Source of the DNA: Osmia lignaria lignaria
Lineage: Eukaryota > Arthropoda > Insecta > Hymenoptera > Megachilidae
Length of the DNA stretch: 64,000 nucleotides
Direction of reading: 5' to 3'
Assembly (NCBI RefSeq): GCF_051020975.1
Contig: NC_135036.1
Coordinates: forward strand, 5,270,001 to 5,334,000
Shown: piece by piece, positions 12,516 to 24,230 of the stretch
How the letters are laid out: each line of letters begins with the position of its first letter
How positions within the stretch are numbered: position 1 is the stretch's first letter
The notes under the pieces: model-generated
What the model saw: the letters and a program-made list of their open reading frames with translations, nothing else
What the model was told of the DNA's origin: nothing
Databases searched by the model: none
Position numbers and translations under genes: made by a program

Positions 12516-13751
12516 TGTAGTTTCGAATGTTCCCTGTGGCCGATCTATCATGAAATTTGGAGAGGCAGGGGGAGGGGATAGATGATTCCAAATATAAAAC
12601 GATATCTTCATCGGTATATTAGTTTTCGAGATATTAATTAAAAACTTTGGGCATAATACATAGAATTTTGCCTTAGAGGCATAAATAATACAATCGTCAA
12701 GTGTCATATAGCCATTGACAGTACATACAAGGTGTTCGACTACTGGTGGGCAAAATTTTAATAAGACGAAAATCAAGAATAACGAAATAGCATTTGCGGC
12801 TTTGTTTTCCAGTAATTAACGTTTAAAAATTCGAGTAAAAAGCGCCTGAAACCTGCAACCCGCCCAGCACCGACGACTGAACGTCAGGTCAGCAGGGGAA
12901 GGTACAGTCATAACCAAGAATCGTTGAATAGTAGAAACCTACCTCGTACTATTCTGTTTCTTGATCTTCTTGGTTATGACTGTACCTACCCCTGCTGACC
13001 TGACATTCAGTCGTCGGTGCTGGCCGGGTTGCAGTTTTCAGGCGCTTTTTACTCGAATTTTTAAACGTTAATTACTGGAAAACAAAGCTGCAAATGCTAT
13101 TTCGTTATTCTTGATTTTCGACTTATTTTGATCCCTAGAATCACCCCTTAAAATTTTGCCCACCTGTTGTCGAACACCCTGTATAGCGATGTAGGTTGAA
13201 CACAAAATTGTTAATTTTTATTTTGACAGTCTAATAGTATTTGAAGAGTAGAATCCAAAGATACCAGTTTCGAGCTCATGGATTCACGGATTCAAAAGTT
13301 ATGCCGATCTAAAGTTGAGCGTTTTTAGCATATGTTAAGTTACTTTGACGCCATATTGATTTCTACCCATAATTCGTCCAATCAGCGCATTTGTATGCGC
13401 ATAACTTTTGCTCTAGTAGATCCCTGAGCTTAAAACTAATATTTTCGGGTCCTGTTAGTTAAATACTATCAGAATATATAATAAATAGTCACAAGTTTGC
13501 GTCCACCAAAGTAAAGTTAAGCTCATTTGATTTACATCGAGGGTTTCAGGTTAGGTTATGTTACGTAGTAGAAATTTTGAGAGGGGCACCTTATATAGGC
13601 AAAGTTCTATGTATTATACTGAAAACTTTTAATTCATATCTCATTAATCAAAAGGCTGATGAAGATATCTTTTTATATCTGGGGTCCTCTAACCCCCTCC
13701 CCCAACCCCTCCAAATTTCATGTCGATCAACCGCGGAGAATATTCGAAACT
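12516..13751. mobile_element. Inverted-repeat structure hosting a nested foldback MITE
   Basis: About 175-180 bp at 12516-12690 recurs in inverted, diverged form at about 13570-13751. Shared landmarks are AGTTTCGAAT, CATGAAATTTGGAG, the G-rich block GGGGGAGGGG and GATATCTTCATC. The interior holds the foldback MITE 12727-13182 and about 370 bp of further repeat-like sequence. I read this as an older element with long inverted ends into which the MITE jumped. No transposase is visible, and exact ends and target duplication are uncertain. Confidence 0.5.
12727..13182 (+). mobile_element. Foldback (palindromic) MITE, copy A
   Basis: Almost the whole element is an inverted repeat. Outer ends are ACARGGTGTTCGAC and its mirror GTCGAACACCCTGT; inner arms (for example CAGCACCGACGACTGAA and TTCAGTCGTCGGTGCTG) flank a central spacer near 12925-12970. 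The left arm lacks about 23 bp found in copy B just inside the TIR. Copy B (18075-18551) has the central spacer in the reverse orientation. No clear target duplication flanks this copy. Confidence 0.8.
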
Positions 13752-15670
13752 TTATCCCAAAGTTACTCGTTTGCTTCTTCTTATGGTTATTTCATTTCTT
13801 TTTCTCTTTATTTATCATCTCATATCATTTACACCTTCTTCAACGATTATTATTTCATCAAATGGATGCGACTTTTCTACCTGTGGCGTTAGTGAGTTTT
13901 GCAACAACGTTTAATCAAAAGAGAGAAATTCTATGAATACTCTTGCAATTGTCTGCGTACTTTCATCTATACTCTAATCATCCAATTATCGTGTTACAGA
14001 ATTCTTTATTTATCGTTCTGATTGTTTATTATAATTTGACGGTACGAATTTACCATCTGTCTTTTAGTTTATGATTTACTTATGATAGAAATATATCATT
14101 CGTTTCTCTTCATTTAAACTGATTAGCTGTTCAATGGTTTACGTTAACTTTAAATTTGTACCAAAAATGTATGATAATTAGCTTGACTACTGTTATACGT
14201 CTCGCGAGGAACGAAGCAAGCTTCTAGTATCACAAATATTTAAGACTTGTGTTTTCAATTATTATCGAAGGGTATCATTTCTACCGAAGTAATTGTACAA
14301 TATACGGAACATCTTTACACGCATTTTAAGTGCTCACATTCTGTACAAAAATTTGTAACTACTAACTAATAAACAAATTTCGGCAATGAGTTAATTAAAT
14401 TCAGTTTGATTTCACACTCTTGTTTATAAATAAGATTGAGACACAGATTAGCTCTCCATGAAATGGGGTAAGGTAATCAAAGGCTTAGTTATGAAGTCTT
14501 CATCTAGCAAGGGTTCTAAATGTTCTGATGCATACATGTTGTAGAATTAAATATTTTTTAGAATCAACGATCGGTAATTTGATCAAGAATTCGACTTTTG
14601 CGCCATCTGTTCGAAAACGGCGGAAACTACACGATAACTTACCGACTGATTTGTCCAAATTACCGACGAGAAATCATCGAAGTAAAATTGGCGCGGAATA
14701 TTAATATTTTTTAACAATTTATATCTTAAAATATTGCTCCCCATTTGTTCCCTTGGAATCTAAAATTGCTCCAATAGCAAACATTATATTTAATGAGGTA
14801 TTAGCAAATAAAGAAGCAGAAATTTGTAATCTTCCAAATAGAACAAAGATATTATGGCACCAAAACATTGCTCCTGATTTGTTTTATAAGATTCAATGGT
14901 CAGATATATTAATAACAATTTATTAACAAATAGCAATTGAAAATAAATGTTGTAACGTATCTGCCGGTAAGTTATGATGTCATAAACGATTGTTGGTTAT
15001 ATTCGCCGAGTGAAAGTAAATCTCAGCGACATCTGTCACTTGTAGTACATATATCTTTATCATTTATAGTGACAACAGATACAGGAAGACTGAGGAGTCA
15101 TGATTTTGGGGTCCTAGACACCCCCAGGCGCAGTTAGATCTACATCAATCTACCTGTAAGGAACACAGCCGGTATGACAATTGTGCCTGTTTTACCAGTC
15201 CTTCTTTTACCGCACGTCGCACAGCTACTGAAAAGACAACTTTAATTCCCTCTGACTCTATTTTTTATAGATTAATTAAAAACTAGTACAAGACCGAAAC
15301 GTTATTAAAGTAATTGTAAGACAAACTTGTATTCACTTCATGCGCCTTGGGAAGTAAATCATGTTAAAAAAGCAACTGAGTTATTATTTAATTTACCCAA
15401 TTTCCTTTATTAGTTATTTATTTAATTTTGACAACTTCCGTTTTGAGTTATTTATTAAATGTACGTAATTTCTTTCCTCAGTTATTTATTTAATTGATTT
15501 AAGTTCTCCTCTTATTTTATTTATTTAATGCACTTAACTTCTTTTCTCAGTTATTTATATATACAACATTCAATAACTAATTCATCATTAATAAATTATA
15601 AACATAGTATACATGGAAATCAAACTTAAATTAAAACACAGTAATTACTTCTCAATATGAGAAATTTGTC
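13752..15670. other. Non-coding; includes short AT-rich tandem repeats
   Basis: No coding exon was recognised. From about 15375 to 15560 there are around five degenerate copies of a 50-57-bp unit built on CAGTTATTTATTTAAT. The remainder is AT-rich unique-looking sequence. Confidence 0.5.
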
Positions 15671-17826
15671 CTAGAACGAGGTGCAACTTCCTCAGTATTA
15701 TACCGACCACCAAGGGATGCGGGTCAACCTGCCAAACAAATAAGTATTTCTAATTTATTTTCGAAATTTATTATTTATTTTATTTATTATCTTCGCATAT
15801 TAAATAAGCTCATCAAAGTGGAATGAAATTTACAATTTTATCTCTCTTCTGGGTCTCGGCCGACTACCCCTTTTATTTATTATTTTATCCTCCCCTATGG
15901 ATCCGGGCTCACGTTTCCAATTATTTATTATTTTATTCCTCTTTATGAGTCAAAGCCCACACTTTTCAGTTATTATTTTATCTTTCTTCATGGGCCAAGA
16001 CCCACGTTACCTAATCATTTATTATTTTATTCCCCTTTATGGGCGTCGTGGGGACCACCCTTCCCAGTTACTTATTATCCCGTTCCTTTTCATGGATCAA
16101 GGCCTCCATTGACAGTTATTTATTTTCTTACCTTTTTCATAAATACCCTAAATAAGTGTATTCCGTATAACATCTGTGAATCCCTTATATTTCTGCACCT
16201 CTTATCGCTGCAATTGCTTATACCTCCGTAATCCTTACATCTCTCCATCCCTTACATCCCTGAATTCTTTATATCTCTGCACCCCTTACATCTCAGCATC
16301 CTTTACATTTTTGCATACTTTACATCACTGCATCTCTTACATCCCTGAATTCTTTATATCTCTGTACCCCTTACATCTCTGCATCCCTTATATCTTTGCA
16401 TCCCCTACATCCCTGTATCACTGACATTCCTGAATTCTTTATATCTCTCCACCCCTTACATCTCTGCATCCCTTACATCTTTGCATCCCCTACATCTCTG
16501 CATCCCTGACATCCCTGACATCCTTGAAATGAAGTTCACATCAATTTTTGCGCCCTAACTAAATTTTTCTCAAAAAAGCAGCGACCCCTGGCGGTGGAAA
16601 AAGGAACTAAAGCACGAATAAATTTAGCGCCCCCTGGCGGACAAAATCTGAACTAAATTTTTCTCGAAAAATCAGCGCCATCTGGCGGCGGAAAAAGGAA
16701 CTAAAGCACGAATAAATTTAGCGCCCTCTGGCGGACAAAATTTGAACTAAATTTTTCTCGAAAAAAAATCAGCGCCATCTGGCGGCGGAAAAAGGAACTA
16801 AAGCACGAATAAATTTAGCGCCCTCTGGCGGACAAAATCTGAACTATATTTTTCTCGAAAAATCAGCGCCATCTGGCGGCGGAAAAAGGAACTAAAGCAC
16901 GAATAAATTTAGCGCCCCCTGGCGGACAAAGTCTGAACTAAATTTTTTCCGAAAGAACAGCGCCCCCTGGTGGCGAAAATTGGAACTAAATTTTGCACGA
17001 TTTTTCTCTCTGTGATGCAGAGATATAAGAGATACAAGAAAGGGGTGTAAGAGACGTATGGGTTGCAGGCATATAAAGGATGCGGAGACGTGGGCTGTAA
17101 GGGATGTAGGGATGTAAGGAATATAAAGACGTAAAGGATGCAAAGATGTGGATATAAAGGAAGCAGGAATGTAGGGGAGGCCGAGATGTAAGGGATGCAG
17201 GGTTGTAAGGAATGCAGAGATGTTAGGGTCGCAGGGATGTAAGGGATACGCAAGGCATGCAAGGAATACGGAAATTATGCAAGGGACACGCAAGGGATGC
17301 AATGGATGTACGAAATATGTAAGAGGTGCTAGAAATATGCAAATTTTGTCGGGGATACTCAGAAGATGCAAGGGGTATAAGGGATGCTAAAAAGATGCAA
17401 AGGATGTAAAGGAAACTCAAGAGATGCAACGGATGTAAGGAATACTCAAGAGATGCAAAGGATGTAAGTGATACAAAGATGTAGATGATGCAGGACTATA
17501 AGGGATATGAGAGTACAGGAATACTGGGTTGTTCCTTATGAGACACATACAAAGGGATCAAATAATAAATATCTGGGAAGGGAGGGCCTTGGCCTATAAA
17601 GAAGGATAGAATACTAAACAATTATGAAGGGTGGTTTGAGGCCTATAAGGAGAGATAAAATCATAAATTTCATCTCCCTTTATGACCCTATTCAATGCAC
17701 TAAGGGTGTAAATGAAGTAAATTAAATAAACTCAGAAAATAATTTAAACGTACGTGTTTGTTTGACTGGTAGATCCGCACGCCTCGGCAGTCGCGATAAG
17801 ACTGACTAGGACTTACCTCGCTCTAG
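15671..17826. repeat. Large imperfect inverted repeat (about 2.15 kb) with nested tandem arrays
   Basis: The outermost ~70 bp (from CTAGAACGAGGT at 15671) align to the reverse complement of the right end (finishing CCTCGCTCTAG at 17826). Shared blocks include CCAAACAAATA versus its mirror TGTTTGTTTGACTGG near 17757. Further in, the left arm carries ~60-bp repeats (15845-16140) and CTTACATCTCTGCATCCC-type repeats (16143-16540). The right arm carries their reverse complements (about 16990-17520 and 17545-17690). The centre (about 16555-16990) is the CTCF-like array. The arms have diverged a good deal. This could be a foldback transposon or a locally grown palindrome; no transposase is seen. Confidence 0.6.
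16555..16990. repeat. ~94-bp tandem repeat carrying nine CTCF-like motifs
   Basis: About 4.5 units, each with two half-units of 46-51 bp. Each half-unit contains an AGCGCCNYCTGGCGG-type motif, at 16580, 16626, 16674, 16720, 16771, 16817, 16864, 16911 and 16959. On the minus strand eight of the nine contain CAGRKGGCGC, matching the Drosophila CTCF core as I recall it (AGRKGGCGC). The last, at 16959-16973, reads CCACCAGGGGGCGC, matching the vertebrate CTCF core. The first (16580) has one mismatch. Linkers are A-rich (GGAACTAAAGCACGAATAAA). Binding is inferred, not shown. Confidence 0.85.
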
Positions 17827-17925
17827 ATGAAACGGCTGACAACGATGCCGGATTGGCTGCAACGTTCCAGCTCACCAACACCGCAGCCGGCTACCTATGT
17901 ATACGCAAATCAGTGACCACGAATA

Positions 17926-18815
17926 TTTTTTTTTTTTTTTTTTAACGTGGGGAAATCTTGCATAAGACCCCCCACCGTCCCCTGGGGGAGGGCAGTGGGG
18001 GAGTGTCAGATTCTTACTGACTAAAACCCCACGACGACCGACACTTGCGCCAAAGGAGGACTCTGGGACCTTATACAGGGTGTTCGACAACAGGTGGGCA
18101 AAATTTGAAGGGGTGATTCTAGGGATCAAAATAAGACGAAAATCAAGAATAACGAAATAGCGTTTGCAGCTTTGTTTCCCGTAATTAACGTTTAAAAATT
18201 CGTGTAAAAAGCGCCTGAAACCTGCAACCCGCCCAGCACCGACGACTGAACGTCAGGTCAGCAGGGGTAGGTACAGTCATAACCAAGAAGATCAAGAAAC
18301 AGAATAGTACGAGGTAGGTTTCTACTATTCAACGATTCTTGGTTATGACTGTACCTTCCCCTGCTGACCTGACGTTAAGTCGTCGGTGCTGGGCGGGTTG
18401 CAGGTTTCAGGCGCTTTTTACTCGAATTTTTAAACGTTAATTACTGGAAAACGAAGCCGCAAACGCTATTTCGTTATTCTTGATTTTCGTCTTATTTTGA
18501 TCCCTAGAATCACCCCTTAAAATTTTGCCCACCTATTGTCGAACACCCTGTTTATGTTATTCCGGAACCCTCCACCCCTGGCACACTGGTGCCCATCTCG
18601 GGCGCCTAACATGTGGCCGACACCGGGGGTCGCACCCAGTGCCGGCTTTCCTCGAGCCGCGTGCAAGGGCGCCAGGAGCCCCCACTCCCGACGCCAACGG
18701 CCCTGATGACCCCACCAGTTTTAATGGTGAAGCCGTGATATCGAGTGCTGAGGAAAGGACTGGATCATCCTCTCCTTGTTTGTCTTCTCCACTCTGTCCG
18801 TGCTGGGGGTGGCTG
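17926..18815 (-). mobile_element. Retroelement-like GC-rich fragment with poly(A) tail, split by a foldback MITE
   Basis: A T-run at 17926-17943 followed by GC-rich sequence reads on the minus strand as GC-rich DNA ending in a poly(A) tail, typical of the 3' end of a non-LTR retroelement or processed insertion. The GC-rich sequence is interrupted at 18071 by the MITE 18075-18551 and resumes at 18556 until about 18815. The open frame across 18525-18851 has no recognisable domain and runs antisense to the inferred element. I cannot name the family. Confidence 0.45.
18075..18551 (-). mobile_element. Foldback (palindromic) MITE, copy B, with TTAT target duplication
   Basis: Terminal inverted repeats start ACAGGGTGTTCGACAACAGG and end with the mirror CACCTATTGTCGAACACCCTGT (18530-18551). 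The element is 477 bp and nearly wholly self-complementary, with the spacer at about 18288-18342 inverted relative to copy A. It is flanked by TTAT at 18071-18074 and 18552-18555, a likely 4-bp target duplication. It sits inside the retroelement-like fragment. Confidence 0.85.
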
Positions 18816-19599
18816 TCCTGGCATTTAACATGTTTTCACGGAATTATTTAAGTTTGAAGCAGAAAAATAATTGTTAACTTTGATGACCTGTATCTTACGA
18901 GCAGATCTAGTTACATGAATGAGAAAAATGTAAATTAAAGAACGAACTGTTAATGTCAGCTTTAACAGTAAATTATCAGATATCATAAACACGCTCTTAT
19001 TATATTTGATTTTACAATAAAAATTTGCGCAAAGAGGTGTTCTCCTAATTTTGCGTTGGAGTGTAGTATAAAAATATTGTGATGACCTATTGTTCATTTC
19101 AGAAGTATGAGTCACGTAATTATTCATGAAGGAATGTTGAATTTCAACAGACTATGCAAATTACCCCTTCACCTGTCTTCATCAACGATGTACAGGGCTC
19201 TGCAACGTGTCGATTGAATCATCAAGCTGATAGTAGAAGGAAATCGATGTCCAGACCACGATAAATTCGCCTGACTCGGTTTGAAACTCCGTGAGCAATT
19301 CGAATTGATAAATGACTTGTGATAGGACTATGCTCGCATACATACATATATCTAGTTTGCATTACGTTTAACGAGCCTCCATTCAATCTATCGTCTGACG
19401 AAATTGCGATGGATTTGACATGTTGGTTATTATAAAAGTTTTAAAAGATTTTCAACTTCCTATCGCATCAGTGTGAAAAGCTCCTTGATTTTTGTGGTGC
19501 TCCTTCGTTCTCTAGCTTTCGAAGAATTGAATTCCATGGCTTGAAAAGTATTTGGGAATTGGTGAATTTATGAATTGGCGGATTTCATTATTTTTAAGT
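18816..19599. other. Non-coding, nothing recognised
   Basis: AT-rich intergenic-type sequence with no supported exon, RNA gene or element. Confidence 0.5.
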
Positions 19600-19888
19600 T
19601 CCAAAGTTCTTAATATTCTAATTCCTAAATTCCCAAATCTCCAAATATCCAAATTCGCAAGTACCCAAATTCCCAAATTTCTAAGCTTTTAAATTCTCAA
19701 ATTCTCAAATATCTAAATTTCCAAATTTCCAAATTTTCAAATTCCTAAATTCCCAAATTCATAAACATCTAAATTCACAAATCCTATCTTTCTAAATTCT
19801 CAAATTCCTAAATCCCCAAATCCCTAATTCCTCAATTCTCCAAGGCTCCAAATTCTCAAATACCTAAATTTGTAAATTTCCAAATTTA
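19600..19888 (+). repeat. Degenerate 8-bp tandem repeat, array 1
   Basis: Consecutive octamers of form YYAAATTY (for example CCAAATTC, CTAAATTC, TCAAATTC) hold an 8-bp register for about 290 bp. The same repeat, in the same strand orientation, appears at five further places in the receptor intron. Confidence 0.85.
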
Positions 19889-21091
19889 TTTATAAATCGA
19901 TCGATTGTATTATATTGTAAAGCTTCGAATACTCAATAAATCGATTGAAAGAAACTAATTGCATTTGTTTAATAAGAAAACATCCTTCACCGTCTTTATC
20001 TTTCATCAATGAACCACAAATATCTAGAAATATTTTCCAATCACGATGACGACACATTTGTTCATTCCACGAACCGCCTTCCGGTAGTCAATTAAATAAA
20101 TTGGATCCTGGAAAGCACTTTCCCGCGAGTTTCACCTCCAAACGAGGGGATGGTGGTTGCGGTCTACCTTCAAATGGCGTAGCCCTCTTCCTTTCTTCAC
20201 GAGCTGCAAGGATATGATCTCTTCTTTATCCGCAATTATCGGTTTTATTGTTTGCACTGACGTATCCAGGATTTTCTACTTCAGAATCGAGGGTAAAAAG
20301 CATCGAAGCTACGCGTAATGCTCAGAAGTCGTGAGCAAATTGAATAATAATGACTAATTAATCAATACTCTTCCCAGGTCTAAAATTTTTATCATATAAC
20401 ATAATAATTATAGAAAATTAATTTAAATTCCTTTCTTATTTTAATTAAAAATTAAATTAAATATAAATCACCCATGTTCCACCCAAGATAATTAAAATTT
20501 CTTAAAAATATAAATTACAATTAACCCACCTAACAAATATGAATTTTCTTTTTTATTTTGGAAACATTTCCTTTAATATTCAACTCGCGTCGCGAGAAAA
20601 ACGAAATCCAAGCGGAAATTTAATGTCTTGGAAGAGGAAGTTGATGAAATAAATACCCGAACGGGTATCCGATTGTCGATAAAATTTCAAGAACATTCAG
20701 ACCCACGAATTCGAAACTATCCGGGCTAAATAGAAGAAAAGAATCGTGGGGAAACGGAGCTCTCGAATCGACGTCAACGACGTCTTTATCGAAGCCTTTA
20801 AAGCTGTGTTCTCCGAGCTGAAACGAGCCCTGATAATTGGACCAGCGAATCGTTTCGACGAGCAATTTTTTTCAAAAGAACGAAACCTTTTTATTCTTTC
20901 ACCAAGGAACTGCACAGCCAGAAACGACTACGCCTCGTTGAGATCTTTGTACCGGACAGAGTTCGTGGAAAATTAGATAAAATGGTTTTATTAACTACCC
21001 ATCGACAGGGAATTGATAATTAGTTGATTATCAATTTCATTATCTTCCTTTGTGTCACTGATTTCAATGAACATTTTCGTTTCGTTGAAGA

Positions 21092-21310
21092 TTTAATGGT
21101 TTTTCATTTGGCGGACCATGGAGAGAGCCTCAATCTTAATTTATTATTCTCATTATCTTTATGCTATTCTTTCAGAAATTATTCTTCTAATATATGAGAC
21201 TTTTATTTAAAAATTATTTATTTAACTTTAGGTCAATATCCTTGTATATATTTTATAAGTTTGGGACACGATTGACCCAAGCTCTACTGCTCAAGTATCA
21301 ATAAACCTTT
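21092..21310 (+). mobile_element. piggyBac-like MITE copy 2
   Basis: TTAA at 21092 is followed within 20 bp by the family core starting at 21110. The conserved inner block (ACTTTAGGTCAATATCCTTG) and the terminal GATTGACCCA block near 21270 follow in the order seen in copy 4. Confidence 0.55.
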
Positions 21311-23874
21311 CAAGATACATAATCTGCCCCATCAAACTTTCAAATAAAAAAACATTATAAAAATTCTACTTAAAATTGAATTAACTGTCTAGACCTTAAA
21401 TATATCCTTCTTGCACCCCCGAAAAAAGATACAAAACCATTTTAAAGAGGATCGAAGCAATGAACGTTCGGACCACTGGAATAGCCAAAGTGTCTTTCCA
21501 GGGTGGGGGATGGGTGACTAAGGGTGGCACGTATGGCTGCGCAGGGTACGTAAGGTGCAGAAGATCCCGGTGCTGCCACCAGGCTGGCAGAGGGTGGTGG
21601 AAAGCGGGAAAGCAACGAATATCCAGTTTACTTGCGGCCTCGCAGGCCGTTCGAACGACGAGCGGTCGCGTCCCACTTCTTTCCATCGGTTTCCCATCGC
21701 GATGTAAACACAGGGACTTCAACAAAAATCGAGTATAATCTTCTTATCTTCTACAAACTTCCTGGGTCTAAAGCGACCCGGATCGATCAGAACGATTAAT
21801 CGATACCTGATGTTATCTGCACGTGGCCCTCCCTGAAATTGAGGATTGTTAACCCATAAAGTGGCCCAGATTTCACTTCCTTCGATGGTTAAGAAGATCA
21901 AGATTTTGGATGAATAATTAAAATTAAGATCCATACTCTGCAGTGTTATTAAAAAAAAAAATTGTTAAGTGAATATTTAAAATGATCAACAATCTATATT
22001 TTGGACTAATGAGATTCATCGTTTAATTAGTGATTGCATCTATTTTTGAAGTAAGAGATATGAAACTTCAAGATTTTTTGAAAAAAAGAAAATCAAAGAC
22101 AGTCCTCTGGTGTTCAAGAATTAACAGTTTCTGTATCGTGGACGAAGATGTTAGGTAAATGTCCACCTTTGGGTGCTATGGGTGCTGGTTCCTTTGGGTG
22201 ACACTGGTTACTGCGTTGGACTTTGAAAAATGTTCTGACCAGTGTTAATTAAACGTGTTTAATTATAATTCCTCTAATTGGATACAATGGTAAACTGAAG
22301 TGAAAGTTGCATACTAATTGCGCTAATGATCAGTGTTAATTACAGTACCTCTGGAAATGAATGGTTTTCAATTGTCTCCCTCGACCAATGCGAGGTCAAT
22401 TGTAAATATTTGATGAATTTTGAAGAAATGCGAGCTTCCAGAAGAAGAATTATTTATTGAACGAACTGAAATAATGTAATTACCTTTTTATGGCAATCGA
22501 TTAATCCTATCAAGGTGCTTTGGAAAATAGTGTCATCTCTGAAGAATTTTCGAAAAAGTGTCGAGATGTGGAAAATTGAAGAATCAGTGAGTTGATTGTA
22601 AATTGAACAGATAAAATCGTGTAGGATGATTATGGCTTTAAGTTTCGATATGATAATGGAAAGGTGTAGCCGGTCGGGAACCATCGCACCTGTGGAACCT
22701 TGAGGTAAATTGTTCACCTTTGCATACACCGAGTATTATTCGATTCTCGTTGAATATTGCATTCCCTTGGGCATAGTTGGCTAGTTTGAATGCTTTCGTT
22801 ACTTGAATTTGCAAGTTGCAACGGTTGCTCTCGACCGATGAAAAGTTTTCTTCAGGTAGCCGAAGTTTGGCAATTTTGAATAATGCATTTTAGATTTTCA
22901 TGAAACCCAGAGGGTGGTTGTAAAAATGTTGAGTAAAAGTTTTTATGTGGATTGTTGAAAGAAGGTATATTCCTTGTGGTAAATGAAATTTGCAAACCGT
23001 TTGAAAATTTCATAAATTTAATCAATTTCATAGTTTTCATTTAAGGCTTATTGTTAGTAATTGTTTAAATAAAAAATGCAATTTTTCACGTTTTTAGAGA
23101 AATGACGAATAAACTTGTGAATTTTCAAAATCATCAATTCAACTTTATTTCAAATTTTTCTAAATCCCAATTATCATTCCGGTTATTTCTTCCATTTTTC
23201 TTTCACTTCCGGTTAAAATATTTCAACATTCATCTTCATTATCAAATTTTCTTAAAGTACAAAATCAAATAATTTTTATTTCAAGCTTTTGTTAGCAATT
23301 TTTCAAGTATAAAAATTCAAGTCAATTAAGTAAATTGGAAAATTTGCAAATAGAGATATTTAATTTCACTTAAAATTTTTCCAATTTCCTAATTTTACTT
23401 AATTAACATTCTTTCCTAATTAATTCAGTAACAATGCATCGTTACTTCTATTTTCTTTCTACTTCCGGTAAAAATATTTCACCATCCATCTTCATCACCG
23501 AGTTCACGTAGTAAAAATATTTCAACGAATTGAACAAAGGGAAAGCACTGTATTTGGAGAGAAGAAAAGAAAGATATAAGCAAGGGCGAAGCTCAGGTGC
23601 GCGAAAATCCTGAGAAAATAAAATGAAAGCACGTTCGATGTTATTCGCAGTCGACATATGCGAGAAAGAAGAACGCGTTACAAGTCAGACGAATGTCGTT
23701 TCGACATGGATGTCTTACTTCCTTCGCTGCTTTTTCGATTTTACTGTCGGTGTTCCGGGAACAAACTACTAGTAGTGCGACTCAACCATATGCCCTACGG
23801 ACTTCTCTCGTCAGTAGTAATGGAAGAGCTTTTATGGCGCAGTAATTCGATAAGAAGGAACGTGTATCAGAAAA

Positions 23875-24230
23875 TACTTCAAAGAAAAAGCATGTCCTTT
23901 TCCTACGAATATTTCAGATATTTATTTTCATGATAAATATGAATTTATATTGTTGTTGGTTTCTTTAAGATTTTTATTTTGTGTCATTTTATTTTACTTG
24001 AAGGAAAAGAATTCTTGAAAGGAAAAGTGTGCCCTTTTCTTACAAATATTTCAGATATTTATTGTCATTATAAATATGAATTGATACTGTTGTTGGTCTT
24101 TAAAAATTTTGAAAGAAAAAGCCTATCCTTTTTTCAAGAAGATTTCAGATATTTATTTCCATGATAAATATGGATTTATGTTATTGTTGGATTTAAAAAA
24201 ATTTTTTATTCTATGTAATTTTATTTTACT
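23875..24230. repeat. Three degenerate direct repeats (about 95-137 bp)
   Basis: The block GAAAGAAAAAGC...TTTCAGATATTTATT...TGATAAATATGAATTTATAT...TTGTTGG occurs three times, with ATTTCAGATA starting near 23911, 24048 and 24142. Confidence 0.65.

Noticed and set aside
16892..17371. 159-codon minus-strand open frame
   Set aside because: It arises from the ~15-18-bp tandem repeat (peptide of repeated Leu/Pro/His/Ser blocks) and has no domain or splice support.
18525..18851. 108-codon Pro/Cys-rich frame
   Set aside because: It crosses the right end of the foldback MITE into a GC-rich retroelement-like fragment, with no recognisable domain.
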